Shown: positions 47,309 to 56,030, counted from the first letter of the stretch. The stretch: 64,000 nt of DNA from an uncultured Pelagibacteraceae bacterium (GCA_902629935.1 CACOSU010000003.1:1-64000); one strand, 5' to 3'. A program made the numbers and translations. Notes: generated by a model not told the origin, from the letters alone.

Positions 47309-47611
47309 ATGTTTATTGCAATGAATAGATTTAAGATAGTTCTTGGTAAAGAACGAGAATTTGAAAAAGTTTGGAGAGAAAGAGACACACATTTAAACAG
47401 TGTTGAGGGTTTCAAAGAATTTCATTTAGTTAAAGGTGAGACAAATAACGAGTTTTCCCTATATGCTTCTCACAGTGTATGGAGTTCAAAACAAGATTTT
47501 TTAAACTGGACAAAATCTGATGCTTTCAAGCTTGCACACAAAAATGCTGGTCAACATAAAGATTTATATATAGGTGCTCCTAATTTTGAGGGTTTCGAAG
47601 TAGTTTTGTAA
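47309..47611 (+). CDS. Antibiotic biosynthesis monooxygenase (ABM)-domain protein, HmoA/HmoB-like
   Basis: A 100-residue dimeric ferredoxin-like ABM protein: MFIAMNRFKIVLGKEREFEKVWRERDTHLNSVEGFKEFHLVKGE, then YASHSVWSSKQDFLNWTKSDAFKLAHKNAG. The pattern of N- and W-rich positions resembles heme-degrading monooxygenases of the HmoA/HmoB kind, whose role is iron recovery from heme, although small ABM proteins have other roles. A free-standing gene followed five bases later by a membrane protein gene. Confidence 0.75.
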   Translation: MFIAMNRFKIVLGKEREFEKVWRERDTHLNSVEGFKEFHLVKGETNNEFSLYASHSVWSSKQDFLNWTKSDAFKLAHKNAGQHKDLYIGAPNFEGFEVVL

Positions 47612-47616
47612 AAAAA

Positions 47617-48006
47617 ATGCTTGAACTAATTTTTTTTTATTTTGCTTCAGCAATATTGGGTATTATGGTTTTTTTTTCTTTTGTGGTAGCTCCTGTCACA
47701 TTTACAACCTTGAATGAGGAGAATGCTAGAAAATTTATTAGAAAAATATTCCCTTTCTACTATAATGTAAATTTAGCTTTATCCTTTCTAGCAACAGCTC
47801 TTTATGTAATTCTTAATTCTTATAATCTTAATTTTTATTTGATTTTATCAGTCTCTATTTTATTCGCAGTATCAAATTATATTTTAATGCCTTTGATCAA
47901 TAAATTTAGAGACGAAAAAAAAGACAAGCAATTTAAATATTCACATTTTTTATCAGTTATAATAAATTTTATTCAAATTTTGTTTTTATTAATTATTTTA
48001 CTTTGA
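47617..48006 (+). CDS. DUF4149-like four-helix membrane protein
   Basis: A 129-residue hydrophobic protein with four predicted helices: FYFASAILGIMVFFSFVVAP, NVNLALSFLATALYVIL, FYLILSVSILFAVSNYIL and FLSVIINFIQILFLLIILL. The F-x-VAPVTFTTL motif after helix 1 (VVAPVTFTTLNEENARKFIRKIFPFYY) matches DUF4149/TMEM205-like proteins. Function unknown. It is paired with the ABM gene. Confidence 0.7.
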   Translation: MLELIFFYFASAILGIMVFFSFVVAPVTFTTLNEENARKFIRKIFPFYYNVNLALSFLATALYVILNSYNLNFYLILSVSILFAVSNYILMPLINKFRDEKKDKQFKYSHFLSVIINFIQILFLLIILL

Positions 48007-48023
48007 TTATAATTCTAAAATGA

Positions 48024-48251
48024 ATGAATAAAGAAAACGCAAGTAAACTCTGGAAAATTATTCAGGAAGCTGGCGATTATTTGGTAGGGCAATTACCTAA
48101 CCACCCAAATCACCCTAAAGGAAGAAACCCCTATGCTCATGTTGCTATTTGTGTAAAAAGTAAATTTAACGCAAGCTACAAAGATATTCCTGATGAACAG
48201 TTTGAAGAAGTAATAAAATATATTGAGTTTTTAAAAGAAAATCCTAGTTAG
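48024..48251 (+). CDS. Small conserved-looking hypothetical protein
   Basis: A 75-residue soluble protein (NKENASKLWKIIQEAGDYLVGQLPNHPNHPKGRNPYAHVAICVKSKF, then YKDIPDEQFEEVIKYIEFLKENPS). I do not recognise a family with confidence. The composition is well ordered for a real protein (GC and Pro/Gly content above random AT-rich frames), and it fills the space between two genes, overlapping the convergent threonine aldolase gene end by 8 bp. The DEQFEEVIKYIEFL helix resembles short segments seen in phage and transcription-related small proteins, but this is not a call. Confidence 0.6.
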   Translation: MNKENASKLWKIIQEAGDYLVGQLPNHPNHPKGRNPYAHVAICVKSKFNASYKDIPDEQFEEVIKYIEFLKENPS

Positions 48252-49293
48252 CTTTAATTGAATTTAACAATTCATCAACATCACTATCTTTAGTATTCCA
48301 AGCAGCAACTAATCTCACTGCTTTTCCATCTAATTCTTCTTCATTCATTTTATAACCTTCAGAATTTAGATGTTCTATTTTTTCTCTTGGGAACTTTACA
48401 AATACTTCATTTGCTTCAGTTGGGTAAGCAATTTCAATATCATTATGCTTACTTAACCCTTCACTTAACTTTTTACCCATTTTATTTGCATGCTTTGCAT
48501 TTCTCAACCAAACATCATTTGATATATACGCATCGAGTTGTGCAGAGACAAAACGCATTTTAGACAATAAATGCCCTGCTCTTTTCATTAAAAAAGCAAT
48601 GTCCCCTACCAATTCTTTCTTAAAAAATATAATTGCTTCAGCTGCCAAACATCCATTTTTAGTTGCTCCAAATGACAATACATCAACCCCAGATTTCCAT
48701 GTCATTTCCGCTGGAGTTACATCTAAAGAAACCAATGCATTAGCAAATCTTGCTCCATCCATATGTAAATTTAAATTATGTTTATGAGTGATTTCTGCAA
48801 TTTTTTTAATTTCATCTAATTGATAAACCTCACCTGTTTCACAAACCTGAGTAATACTAACTGATGAAGGTTGTGTATGATGAACAATCCCTTTTCCACC
48901 TATCGATTGATCTAATTCCTCTGCAGTTATTTTTCCCATAACTCCATTTAAAGTAACTAACTTTCCCCCTCCTGTATAAAATTCAGGTGCACCACATTCA
49001 TCGGTATTTATATGAGACATCTTATGACAATAAATGTTTCCATAAGAAGGTGTCATTGTAGATAATGCTAAAGCGTTAGCTGCAGTACCTGAGGCAGTAG
49101 GAAAAACAATTACTTCTTTTTCAAATATTTCTGAAAACTTGTCTTGTAATTCTGTTGATATTGGATCATTACCATAAGGAGTACTATCTCCTTCATTGGC
49201 TTTTAAAATTGCATCTAATACCTCAGGACAGGCACCAGCAACATTATCGGAAGCGAATTTAACTCGCTCTCTTTTTATTTTAATTTTTGCCAT
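48244..49293 (-). CDS. ltaE: Low-specificity L-threonine aldolase (beta-eliminating lyase family)
   Basis: PLP enzyme of 349 residues that splits threonine or allo-threonine to glycine and acetaldehyde. Motifs: FASDNVAGACPEVLDAI at the N-terminus, FPTASGTAANALAL, LHMDGARFANALVSLD (PLP Asp) and the Schiff-base Lys in DVLSFGATKNGCLAAEA. It is last of four tightly spaced genes (two bases after the amidinotransferase). As a glycine source it fits the neighbouring guanidino-glycine enzymes. A related beta-eliminating activity cannot be ruled out. Confidence 0.9.
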   Translation of the reverse strand: MAKIKIKRERVKFASDNVAGACPEVLDAILKANEGDSTPYGNDPISTELQDKFSEIFEKEVIVFPTASGTAANALALSTMTPSYGNIYCHKMSHINTDECGAPEFYTGGGKLVTLNGVMGKITAEELDQSIGGKGIVHHTQPSSVSITQVCETGEVYQLDEIKKIAEITHKHNLNLHMDGARFANALVSLDVTPAEMTWKSGVDVLSFGATKNGCLAAEAIIFFKKELVGDIAFLMKRAGHLLSKMRFVSAQLDAYISNDVWLRNAKHANKMGKKLSEGLSKHNDIEIAYPTEANEVFVKFPREKIEHLNSEGYKMNEEELDGKAVRLVAAWNTKDSDVDELLNSIKAN

Positions 49294-49295
49294 AA

Positions 49296-50411
49296 TTATT
49301 GTTTTGGAAAGTAATCTTTAAGCTCACCCTCTCGGTAAACATCTGCAGTACAACAATGTAAACCACCACCAAAAGCATAGGCATCTCTAAGTTCTACAGG
49401 TATAACTTCCATTCCTAATTTATCTAATTGTTCAGCTTGATATTTTTCACTTTTTTCCACACACACAGTTTTAGGATCCAAAACTAAAACATTCATTGAT
49501 AGCCAAGTTGATGAATAACATAATGGAGGTGGTTCGTTATGTGCTGGTTGTACACTATCTACAATTTCCCAACCATTATCTTCAAAAAGTTTTCTTTGTT
49601 CCTTAGGAAGTCTTCTTTGTGGGTTATTGATAATTAAACCCTCTTTAATTGGGGTAAAAGTAGCATCAATATGAATTGGATAAGGATCACCTGGAAAGTT
49701 AACGGCGTGAACTCTGTGATCTTTATAATGTCTCTTTAGCCAATCAATTCCTTTTAAATTAGTTGTAAATCCATGTTGAACAACTAAGTCTTTTCCAAAT
49801 CTTAATACGTCTGCTGCATCAAATAATGGTTCTTCTTCAGTAGTTACAAAGTATTTTTTCTCAGTCCACTCTAATCTTTTTTGAACACCAATTTTATCTG
49901 ATAAATAATCTTTTCTGTAATCTGCATCCGTTAATCTTGGTTTAGGAGCAGACTCGTGTCTCATATTAGGATCTTGATTATAATAATCTTTTAGAAGTGG
50001 TCGGTAACATAAATATTCAAACCAACGACAACGATAACTCATTGTAGCTTCTAAAATTTCATTACCAACTGTTAATAAAACATCTCTTGGCGGCATACAG
50101 CCAAACATTGTTTCAGCTTCCCAATCAGGTGTTGATGTTTTTTGATTAAAATCTATAGGTGTTGGTCGATCAACTTTAATCCCTCTTTTTTCAAGCAAAT
50201 TTGAAAAATCATCTAAAAGTTGATTTGCTTTATCGATAGTATCTTTTGTTCTTGGTCCAAACTGACCTCTCATATCACTGTCTTCTGGAACTTTTGCGTC
50301 TAATGCTGGTTCAGGAGCAGGTATGCATGTGCCATCAGCTCTACCTACAATTACATGTTTTAACGGATCCCACTCGTTCCAACTATTAACAATAGTTTTG
50401 TTCTCGCTCAT
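49296..50411 (-). CDS. Glycine amidinotransferase (L-arginine:glycine amidinotransferase)
   Basis: Moves the amidino group of arginine to glycine, making guanidinoacetate and ornithine. The 371 residues match vertebrate AGAT and CyrA over the full length: VNSWNEWDPLKHVIVGRADGTCIPA, MPPRDVLLTVGNEILEA, RCRWFEYLCYRPLLKDY. The catalytic triad is seen as Asp198 (PLFDAADVLRF), His247 (YPIHIDATFT) and nucleophile Cys353 (FGGGLHCCTADVYR). It lies five bases after the creatinase gene and two bases before the aldolase gene. Substrate details, such as glycine versus another amine acceptor, cannot be fixed from sequence alone. Confidence 0.93.
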   Translation of the reverse strand: MSENKTIVNSWNEWDPLKHVIVGRADGTCIPAPEPALDAKVPEDSDMRGQFGPRTKDTIDKANQLLDDFSNLLEKRGIKVDRPTPIDFNQKTSTPDWEAETMFGCMPPRDVLLTVGNEILEATMSYRCRWFEYLCYRPLLKDYYNQDPNMRHESAPKPRLTDADYRKDYLSDKIGVQKRLEWTEKKYFVTTEEEPLFDAADVLRFGKDLVVQHGFTTNLKGIDWLKRHYKDHRVHAVNFPGDPYPIHIDATFTPIKEGLIINNPQRRLPKEQRKLFEDNGWEIVDSVQPAHNEPPPLCYSSTWLSMNVLVLDPKTVCVEKSEKYQAEQLDKLGMEVIPVELRDAYAFGGGLHCCTADVYREGELKDYFPKQ

Positions 50412-50416
50412 AAAGA

Positions 50417-51634
50417 TTAGTTTTTTATAATATTATGCTCTGGGCCGAAAGGAAATTTTGTAATATTTTCTGCTCCATCTTTGCCAATCACTAAAATATC
50501 GTGTTCTCTATATCCGCCTGCACCAGGATTACCCTCTGGGATCATTATCATTGGCTCCATCGACACGACCATGTTTTCCTCAAGAACAGTATCAATATCT
50601 TCTCTTAATTCTAAACCAGCCTCTCTTCCATAAAAGTGAGAAAGCATACCAAATGAATGTCCATAACCAAAAGTACGATACTGAAGATAACCAAGTTCAG
50701 CAAATAATTCATTTAGTTCATGACAGATATCAGAACATTTAACACCTGGTTTGATTAATTCTAATCCACGTTTGTGAACTTTAACATTTGCTTCCCAAGC
50801 TTTAAGTGAAGCATCATCAGCATGATCTAAAAATAAAGTTCGCTCCAATGCAGTGTAATAGCCTGAGATCATAGGAAAAGTATTTAAAGATAAAATATCT
50901 CCTTTAACTAATTTTCTATTAGTCTTTGGATTGTGAGCTCCATCTGTATTGATGCCAGATTGAAACCATACCCAAGTATCCATGTACTCTGCACCTGGAT
51001 AGCTTTTAACAATCTCTCTTTCCATTCTATCTCTTGCTGCAATTGCTACTTCAATCTCTGTATTATCTTCTCTAATATTTTTAACTATTTCTTCACCACC
51101 AATGTCTGCAATTCTTGCACCATTTCTAATGATCTCAATTTCTTCGTTCGATTTAATCATTCTAAGTTTCATTAGATCTTTTGAAACATCACTAAACACA
51201 GAAAAAGTAAATATAGACCCTATTTTTTCTCGCATATCTAACGTGACATGATCATTTTCAATTCCAATATTTTTTGGAGGCTCGTCTCTTCCAATAATTG
51301 AAACAATGGCTCTTAAAAAATTATCTCTTTTCCAATCTGTATAAATCACATTATCACAATGAGATCTTCTCCATGGCTGGCTTGCATCAATATTAGCAGA
51401 AATTGTTGAAATTTTATTTTTTGTTACAACACACCCGTAAGGTCTACCAAAAGAGCAATAAATGAAACCAGTGTAGTATGCAACGTTATGCATAGATGTT
51501 AAAATAACCATATCAAGATTATTTATATCCATTACTGATCTAAGTTTGCTTACTCGATTGTTATATTCATTATCTGTAAATGGTATTTTTACTTTTTCAC
51601 CATTTTTAAGTTCAAAAAAATCTGGTCGTTCCAT
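50417..51634 (-). CDS. Creatinase (creatine amidinohydrolase-like, M24 fold)
   Basis: Creatinase splits creatine to sarcosine and urea with a metal-free pita-bread fold. The 405 residues match Pseudomonas creatinase along the length: YYTGFIYCSFGRPYGCVV, ANIDASQPWRRS, ARIADIGGEEIVKNI, MDTWVWFQSGINTDGAHNPKT with the catalytic His (His234; Pseudomonas His232), YYTALERTLFLDH, FGYGHSFGMLSHFYGREAGLELREDIDTV and SMEPMIMIPEG. The five metal ligands of M24 peptidases are not conserved in creatinases. Guanidinoacetate is an alternative substrate to consider, because the product of the adjacent amidinotransferase is not creatine but guanidinoacetate. Confidence 0.92.
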   Translation of the reverse strand: MERPDFFELKNGEKVKIPFTDNEYNNRVSKLRSVMDINNLDMVILTSMHNVAYYTGFIYCSFGRPYGCVVTKNKISTISANIDASQPWRRSHCDNVIYTDWKRDNFLRAIVSIIGRDEPPKNIGIENDHVTLDMREKIGSIFTFSVFSDVSKDLMKLRMIKSNEEIEIIRNGARIADIGGEEIVKNIREDNTEIEVAIAARDRMEREIVKSYPGAEYMDTWVWFQSGINTDGAHNPKTNRKLVKGDILSLNTFPMISGYYTALERTLFLDHADDASLKAWEANVKVHKRGLELIKPGVKCSDICHELNELFAELGYLQYRTFGYGHSFGMLSHFYGREAGLELREDIDTVLEENMVVSMEPMIMIPEGNPGAGGYREHDILVIGKDGAENITKFPFGPEHNIIKN

Positions 51635-51635
51635 A

Positions 51636-52541
51636 TTAATTTAATGCTATATATCTTTTGTTCCATCTCATGATTAAACTGTAATAAAATATAGATACAA
51701 AAAGAAAAAAACCACCGATTATAGTATTTGTGGATGGCACTTCATTAATACCAAATAATGGCAACCAAACCCAAAAAATTCCACCTACAACTTCAGTTAA
51801 AGATAATAAAGTCAATTCTGCTGCTGGTATCGCTTTAGATCCAATTGAATATAAAATCAAACCAAAACAAACTAGTGTACCATGTAAAGAAAATAAAGCT
51901 CCATTGTAACTAGATGAAAAGAAAACTAAGTCTTTTGATAAAATCATAATTGTTGCAAACACAAAACAAAAGAAACCTGCAAAAGCTACCGTTGTGAATT
52001 TTGGTGTTTCTTTTCTCCATCTAAGCGTTACAGAAAAAACTGAGAAACCAATTGAAGAAGTTAAACCAAACACGAAACCAATTAATGATTTTTCACCAGT
52101 ATTTCCAAGTGCCATAATAATGATGCCAACTGTTGCAATTATTATTGATATCCACACATTAAGAGAAATTTTTTCTCTTAAAAATAAAAATGCCAATAAT
52201 GCTGTAAAAAAAGGCATTGCTGCTAAACAAAGCAAAGTAACTGCAGCACTTGTGTTGGTAATTGAATAAATAAATGTAATCATAGCGATCCCCAATCCAG
52301 ATCCGCCAATTACTCCAGATAAACCTATTTTGTAATAGTTTTTGTAAAAATTTTTTCCTTCCTCAAAAAATAAATAAAGATTTAATAAGATGAAAATTGT
52401 TAAACCTCTGCCAAAAATATACTGCCAAGGCACTAATTGAGGATTATCCATATATCGAACCACTAATGGGCCAAACGACCATAATATACCAGCAAAAAGC
52501 ACAACTGGAATAGCTATTCTTGGATTTCTTAACTCTAGCAT
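51636..52541 (-). CDS. EamA/DMT-family transporter of the creatinase operon
   Basis: A 301-residue ten-helix permease with two EamA repeats (VVLFAGILWSFGPLVVRYMDNPQLVPWQYIFGRG; later IPAAELTLLSLTEVVGGIFWVWLPLFGINEVPS). One base separates it from the creatinase gene, so it heads the operon. It might export or import creatine, guanidinoacetate, urea, glycine or ornithine; only co-localisation supports this. It is a distant paralogue of the EamA gene at 37590. Confidence 0.85.
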   Translation of the reverse strand: MLELRNPRIAIPVVLFAGILWSFGPLVVRYMDNPQLVPWQYIFGRGLTIFILLNLYLFFEEGKNFYKNYYKIGLSGVIGGSGLGIAMITFIYSITNTSAAVTLLCLAAMPFFTALLAFLFLREKISLNVWISIIIATVGIIIMALGNTGEKSLIGFVFGLTSSIGFSVFSVTLRWRKETPKFTTVAFAGFFCFVFATIMILSKDLVFFSSSYNGALFSLHGTLVCFGLILYSIGSKAIPAAELTLLSLTEVVGGIFWVWLPLFGINEVPSTNTIIGGFFLFVSIFYYSLIMRWNKRYIALN

Positions 52542-52590
52542 ATTCAGAAATCTAATTCTAAAAAGATTTTTCTACAACAAAAATACGTTT

Positions 52591-53841
52591 CTAAATTAAA
52601 GTTTGGTTGTGGTGGTTGGGGAAAAAACAATCTACTAACTCCCCTTTTTTAAATTTTGCTTTGCCATCTGGCAACAAAACCCAAGTATTAGAATTTACAA
52701 AAGATTTAATCCTAAAAGATTCCTGTCCATCTAAAATTTCAACTTCTAATTTTCCATCTTTAGTTGTGCTTAGTTTACTTTTAACAAATCTAGTAAATAT
52801 CTTTTTTTTTATAAAATTATTTTTTAATTTAGCTTTAATCGACCTTTCAGGATTTAAACCTAGAATATTCTGTATATAAGGAAAAACAAAAAATCTAAAA
52901 CATGCTGCTGTGGAAATTGGATTTCCAGGTAAACCAAATATTACTTTTGATTTACCTTTAAATTTTGCAAACAATATTGGTTTTCCTGGCCTAATTGAAA
53001 CATTTTTAAATGAATGGGATAATTTTAATTTATTTATTACTTTTGGAATAAAATCAAACCTACCTTTTGAAACAGCTCCTGAGGTAATTATTATGTTAGT
53101 TTTAGACTTGAAAATTTTTAATATTTTTTTATAAAATTTATCCTCATCGTTATCTCTTAAAATTCCTAAATTTTTAAAATTAAATAAAAAACTATTATTT
53201 AAGCTCTTTAAATAATAATGATTTGAATTTCTTATTTTCCACTTATCAATATGGTTTTTTTCTGAAATTTCATTGCCCGAGGAAAAAAAAACAACATTTA
53301 TTTTTTTTTTTACATTAATCTTTTCAATACCAAGCGCTTTTAAAGCCTTAATATGACTAGAGTTTATTAAAGTATTTTTCTTAATGACGAGATCTTTAAA
53401 TCTGTAATCAGATCCTTTTAATCTCACATTCTCAAATTTTTTATAGGCTTTTTTAATTAAAATATATCTATTTTTTCCGTCTTTAAGTGAGGTGCAGTCT
53501 TCCATAGGTATTATTGAATTACTACCATTTGGCATAATGCCTCCAGTCATAATTTCTACAGCTTCGTTTTTTTTTAAAATTTTTCTATATGGTTTTGATC
53601 CAGCTGAAATAGATCCTACAATTTTAAATTTTTTATAGTTTTTATGTGAAACATCTTTAGTATGATTAAATTTAATAGCAAAACCATCTAGTGAAGAATT
53701 ATTTTCATAAGGATAATTATTTTTTGCATAAATATTAGACGAGCAGATCCTATTTAAACCACTCATACTTTTAATTATTTCGTTAGAAATTTTTATTTTT
53801 GATTTTTTTAAAATTTTAAGTGCTTCGTTATATGATTTCAT
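52591..53841 (-). CDS. moeA: Molybdopterin molybdotransferase MoeA
   Basis: Inserts molybdate into adenylated molybdopterin. The 416 residues show IYAKNNYPYENNSSLDGFAIKF, VEIMTGGIMPNGSNSIIPMEDC, TSGAVSKGRFDFIPKVI, PGKPILFAKFKGKSKVIFGLPGNPISTAACF, and a C-terminal beta-barrel domain. It is Lys-rich but complete. It shows Moco enzymes exist in this cell, in keeping with two MOSC proteins nearby, though no Mo enzyme lies in the window. Divergent from the NifU-like gene across 35 bp. Confidence 0.92.
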   Translation of the reverse strand: MKSYNEALKILKKSKIKISNEIIKSMSGLNRICSSNIYAKNNYPYENNSSLDGFAIKFNHTKDVSHKNYKKFKIVGSISAGSKPYRKILKKNEAVEIMTGGIMPNGSNSIIPMEDCTSLKDGKNRYILIKKAYKKFENVRLKGSDYRFKDLVIKKNTLINSSHIKALKALGIEKINVKKKINVVFFSSGNEISEKNHIDKWKIRNSNHYYLKSLNNSFLFNFKNLGILRDNDEDKFYKKILKIFKSKTNIIITSGAVSKGRFDFIPKVINKLKLSHSFKNVSIRPGKPILFAKFKGKSKVIFGLPGNPISTAACFRFFVFPYIQNILGLNPERSIKAKLKNNFIKKKIFTRFVKSKLSTTKDGKLEVEILDGQESFRIKSFVNSNTWVLLPDGKAKFKKGELVDCFFPNHHNQTLI

Positions 53842-53876
53842 TTATAAATATAATATATTTAACATAGAAAATTTTT

Positions 53877-54278
53877 ATGAATTTAGAAATATTAAAAATT
53901 GCATCAAATACTAAGAATTTTAAAGATATTAAAAAGTATACCCATTATACTAAATCCAAAAATCCATTATGTGGTGATGAGATACACATTAAGTTGGTAA
54001 TAAATGATCAAAAAATTACTGATTTTGGTTATCAGGGTAAATCGTGCATTTATTGTCAGGCGACGGCGAGTATTTTATCTAATAAACTAATAAACTTTAA
54101 AACAAAAAAAATTATAGATTTGTGTGAATATGCAAACACCTATTTTCGAGGAAATAAGAATAATTTAAAGAAAGAATGGAGATTTTTAACTAAATTATTA
54201 AGTCAAAAAAACGTAGCAAGAAAACAATGTATTCTTTTACCTTTTAATGCGTTAGAAAAGATAGTATCAAAAATATAA
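53877..54278 (+). CDS. NifU/SufU-like iron-sulfur scaffold protein
   Basis: A 133-residue IscU/SufU-like protein. Three conserved Cys sites are seen: SKNPLCGDEIHIKLVI, YQGKSCIYCQATASIL and ARKQCILLPFNALEKI, the pattern that binds zinc or a nascent Fe-S cluster, with the Asp near the first Cys. It resembles the NifU_N family more than a housekeeping IscU. Between divergent moeA and a downstream HPP gene (one-base gap). May serve Fe-S enzymes linked to Moco; that is inference. Confidence 0.85.
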   Translation: MNLEILKIASNTKNFKDIKKYTHYTKSKNPLCGDEIHIKLVINDQKITDFGYQGKSCIYCQATASILSNKLINFKTKKIIDLCEYANTYFRGNKNNLKKEWRFLTKLLSQKNVARKQCILLPFNALEKIVSKI

Positions 54279-54279
54279 T

Positions 54280-54738
54280 ATGGGAAATTTAAAACAATCA
54301 ATCATTGGTGGAGTATTCTCAATAATTACTATTGGTATTTTAACTTTACTAACTTACAAAACGGATTTTGGTATATTTCTAATTGCCTCATTTGGTTCGT
54401 CAATGGTATTACTTTTTGGTTATCCAGAAAGTCCGTTTGCTCAACCTAAAAATGTTTTTTTTGGGCATCTTTTAACCGCTATTATTGGAATGTTTTTCTT
54501 ACACTTTATTCCACTACCTTTATTTATCATAATTCCACTGGCTGTTGGTTTTGGGGTTGGTTTAATGATACTATTTAATGTTACCCATCCTCCAGCAGGA
54601 GGAAACCCAATAATTGTTATTATTGGCGGTGTTTCTATTGAATACTTATTAAGTCCAGTCATCTCAGGATCAATAATAATTATAATTTTTGCAATAATTT
54701 TAAATCGTCTAATCCTAAAGAAAAAATATCCAAGTTAA
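54280..54738 (+). CDS. HPP-family membrane protein
   Basis: A 152-residue protein with four hydrophobic helices and the family motif VTHPPAGGNPIIVIIGG, from which the family takes its name. Earlier motif: LIASFGSSMVLLFGYPESPFAQPKNVFFGHLLTAIIG. HPP proteins are integral membrane proteins of uncertain role; plastid members have been linked to nitrite transport. It follows the NifU-like gene with one base between. Confidence 0.88.
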   Translation: MGNLKQSIIGGVFSIITIGILTLLTYKTDFGIFLIASFGSSMVLLFGYPESPFAQPKNVFFGHLLTAIIGMFFLHFIPLPLFIIIPLAVGFGVGLMILFNVTHPPAGGNPIIVIIGGVSIEYLLSPVISGSIIIIIFAIILNRLILKKKYPS

Positions 54739-54802
54739 ATTATTTATTTGCTAGCAACTCAATTAGTGTGTTAGATATCTCTGATTTTATTAAAATAGTT
54801 CA

Positions 54803-54811
54803 ATTAAAGGA
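54803..54811 (+). promoter_or_regulatory. fdh: Strong ribosome binding site of fdh
   Basis: The fdh leader reads AATTAAAGGAGTATTAATG; AAAGGAG is a near-perfect anti-Shine-Dalgarno match seven bases from the start, confirming the ATG at 54818 and suggesting strong expression. Confidence 0.65.
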
Positions 54812-54817
54812 GTATTA

Positions 54818-56017
54818 ATGAAAATACTATGTGTATTATATGATGATCCTAAAGGTGGTATGCCTGAAACTTATCCACTATCGGATCTTCCAAAACTAGA
54901 GAAGTATCCAGATGGAATGACACTGCCATCTCCAAAGGGAAGAGATTTCACACCTGGAGAATTACTCGGTTGTGTTTCTGGTGAATTGGGTCTGAGAAAA
55001 TTTTTAGAGAGTAACGGACATGAATTAATTGTAACAAATAGTAAAGATGGTGATGGATGTGAAGCAGACAAACATATTGTTGATGCAGATATAGTAATCT
55101 CTCAACCGTTTTTTCCATACTATTTAACAAAAGAAAAAATAGAAAAAGCAAAAAATCTTAAAATGGCAATTACCGCAGGTATAGGTTCAGACCATGTTGA
55201 TTTGCAAGCTGCAATGGATCACAAAATTGATGTTGTGGAGGTTACATTCTGTAATTCGAGATCTGTTGCTGAACATATTGTTATGATGATTGTATCTATG
55301 GTAAGAGATTATCACAATCAACATAGAATTGTTAATGAAGGTGGATGGAATATTGCAGATGCAGTTCAAAGATCATATGATGTTGAAGGTATGCATATTG
55401 GAACGGTTGCAGCTGGTAGAATTGGTTTGGACGCATTAAGAAAAATGAAACCATTCGATGTTCATTTGCATTATTTTGATAGACATAGACTTCCTGAGAG
55501 TGTTGAGAAAGAATTAAATCTTACTTTTCATGAGTCTGTTGAGTCAATGGTAAAAGTTTGTGATGTGGTAACTATCAACTGCCCACTTCACCCTGAAACA
55601 GAAAATCTATTTGACGAAGCAATGATTAGTAAAATGAAAAAAGGAGCTTACATAGTTAATACCGCTAGAGGTAAAATTTGTAATCGAGAGGCAATTGCCA
55701 AAGCTCTGGAAAGTGGTCAGTTAAGTGGTTATGCTGGTGATGTGTGGTTCCCACAACCCGCACCAAATGATCATATATGGAGAAGCATGCCTCATCATGG
55801 TATGACACCTCATACATCTGGAACCTCTTTATCAGCTCAAGCAAGATATGCTGATGGTGTAAGAGAAATTTTAGAATGCTTCTTTGAAGGTAAAGAGATC
55901 AGAAATCAATACCTAATTGTTCAAAATGGACAATTAGCTGGTATGGGTGCTCACTCTTACAGTAAAGGATCTGCTACAAGCGGCTCAGAGGAAGCTGCAA
56001 AATATAAGAAAAAATAA
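54818..56017 (+). CDS. fdh: NAD-dependent formate dehydrogenase
   Basis: Metal-free D-2-hydroxyacid-dehydrogenase-type enzyme oxidising formate to CO2. The 399 residues align end to end with methylotroph FDH: VSGELGLRKFLESNGH, AITAGIGSDHVDL, nucleotide loop IGTVAAGRIGLDALR, Asp after beta-2 (HYFDRHRLPESVEKEL, which favours NAD over NADP), NTARGKICNREA with the catalytic Arg, MTPHTSGTSLSAQARYADG with the catalytic His, and the tail GAHSYSKGSATSGSEEAAK. AAAGGAG lies eight bases before the ATG. A hairpin terminator follows. Supplies NADH from one-carbon oxidation. Confidence 0.96.
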   Translation: MKILCVLYDDPKGGMPETYPLSDLPKLEKYPDGMTLPSPKGRDFTPGELLGCVSGELGLRKFLESNGHELIVTNSKDGDGCEADKHIVDADIVISQPFFPYYLTKEKIEKAKNLKMAITAGIGSDHVDLQAAMDHKIDVVEVTFCNSRSVAEHIVMMIVSMVRDYHNQHRIVNEGGWNIADAVQRSYDVEGMHIGTVAAGRIGLDALRKMKPFDVHLHYFDRHRLPESVEKELNLTFHESVESMVKVCDVVTINCPLHPETENLFDEAMISKMKKGAYIVNTARGKICNREAIAKALESGQLSGYAGDVWFPQPAPNDHIWRSMPHHGMTPHTSGTSLSAQARYADGVREILECFFEGKEIRNQYLIVQNGQLAGMGAHSYSKGSATSGSEEAAKYKKK

Positions 56018-56030
56018 ATTTAATTTAAAA

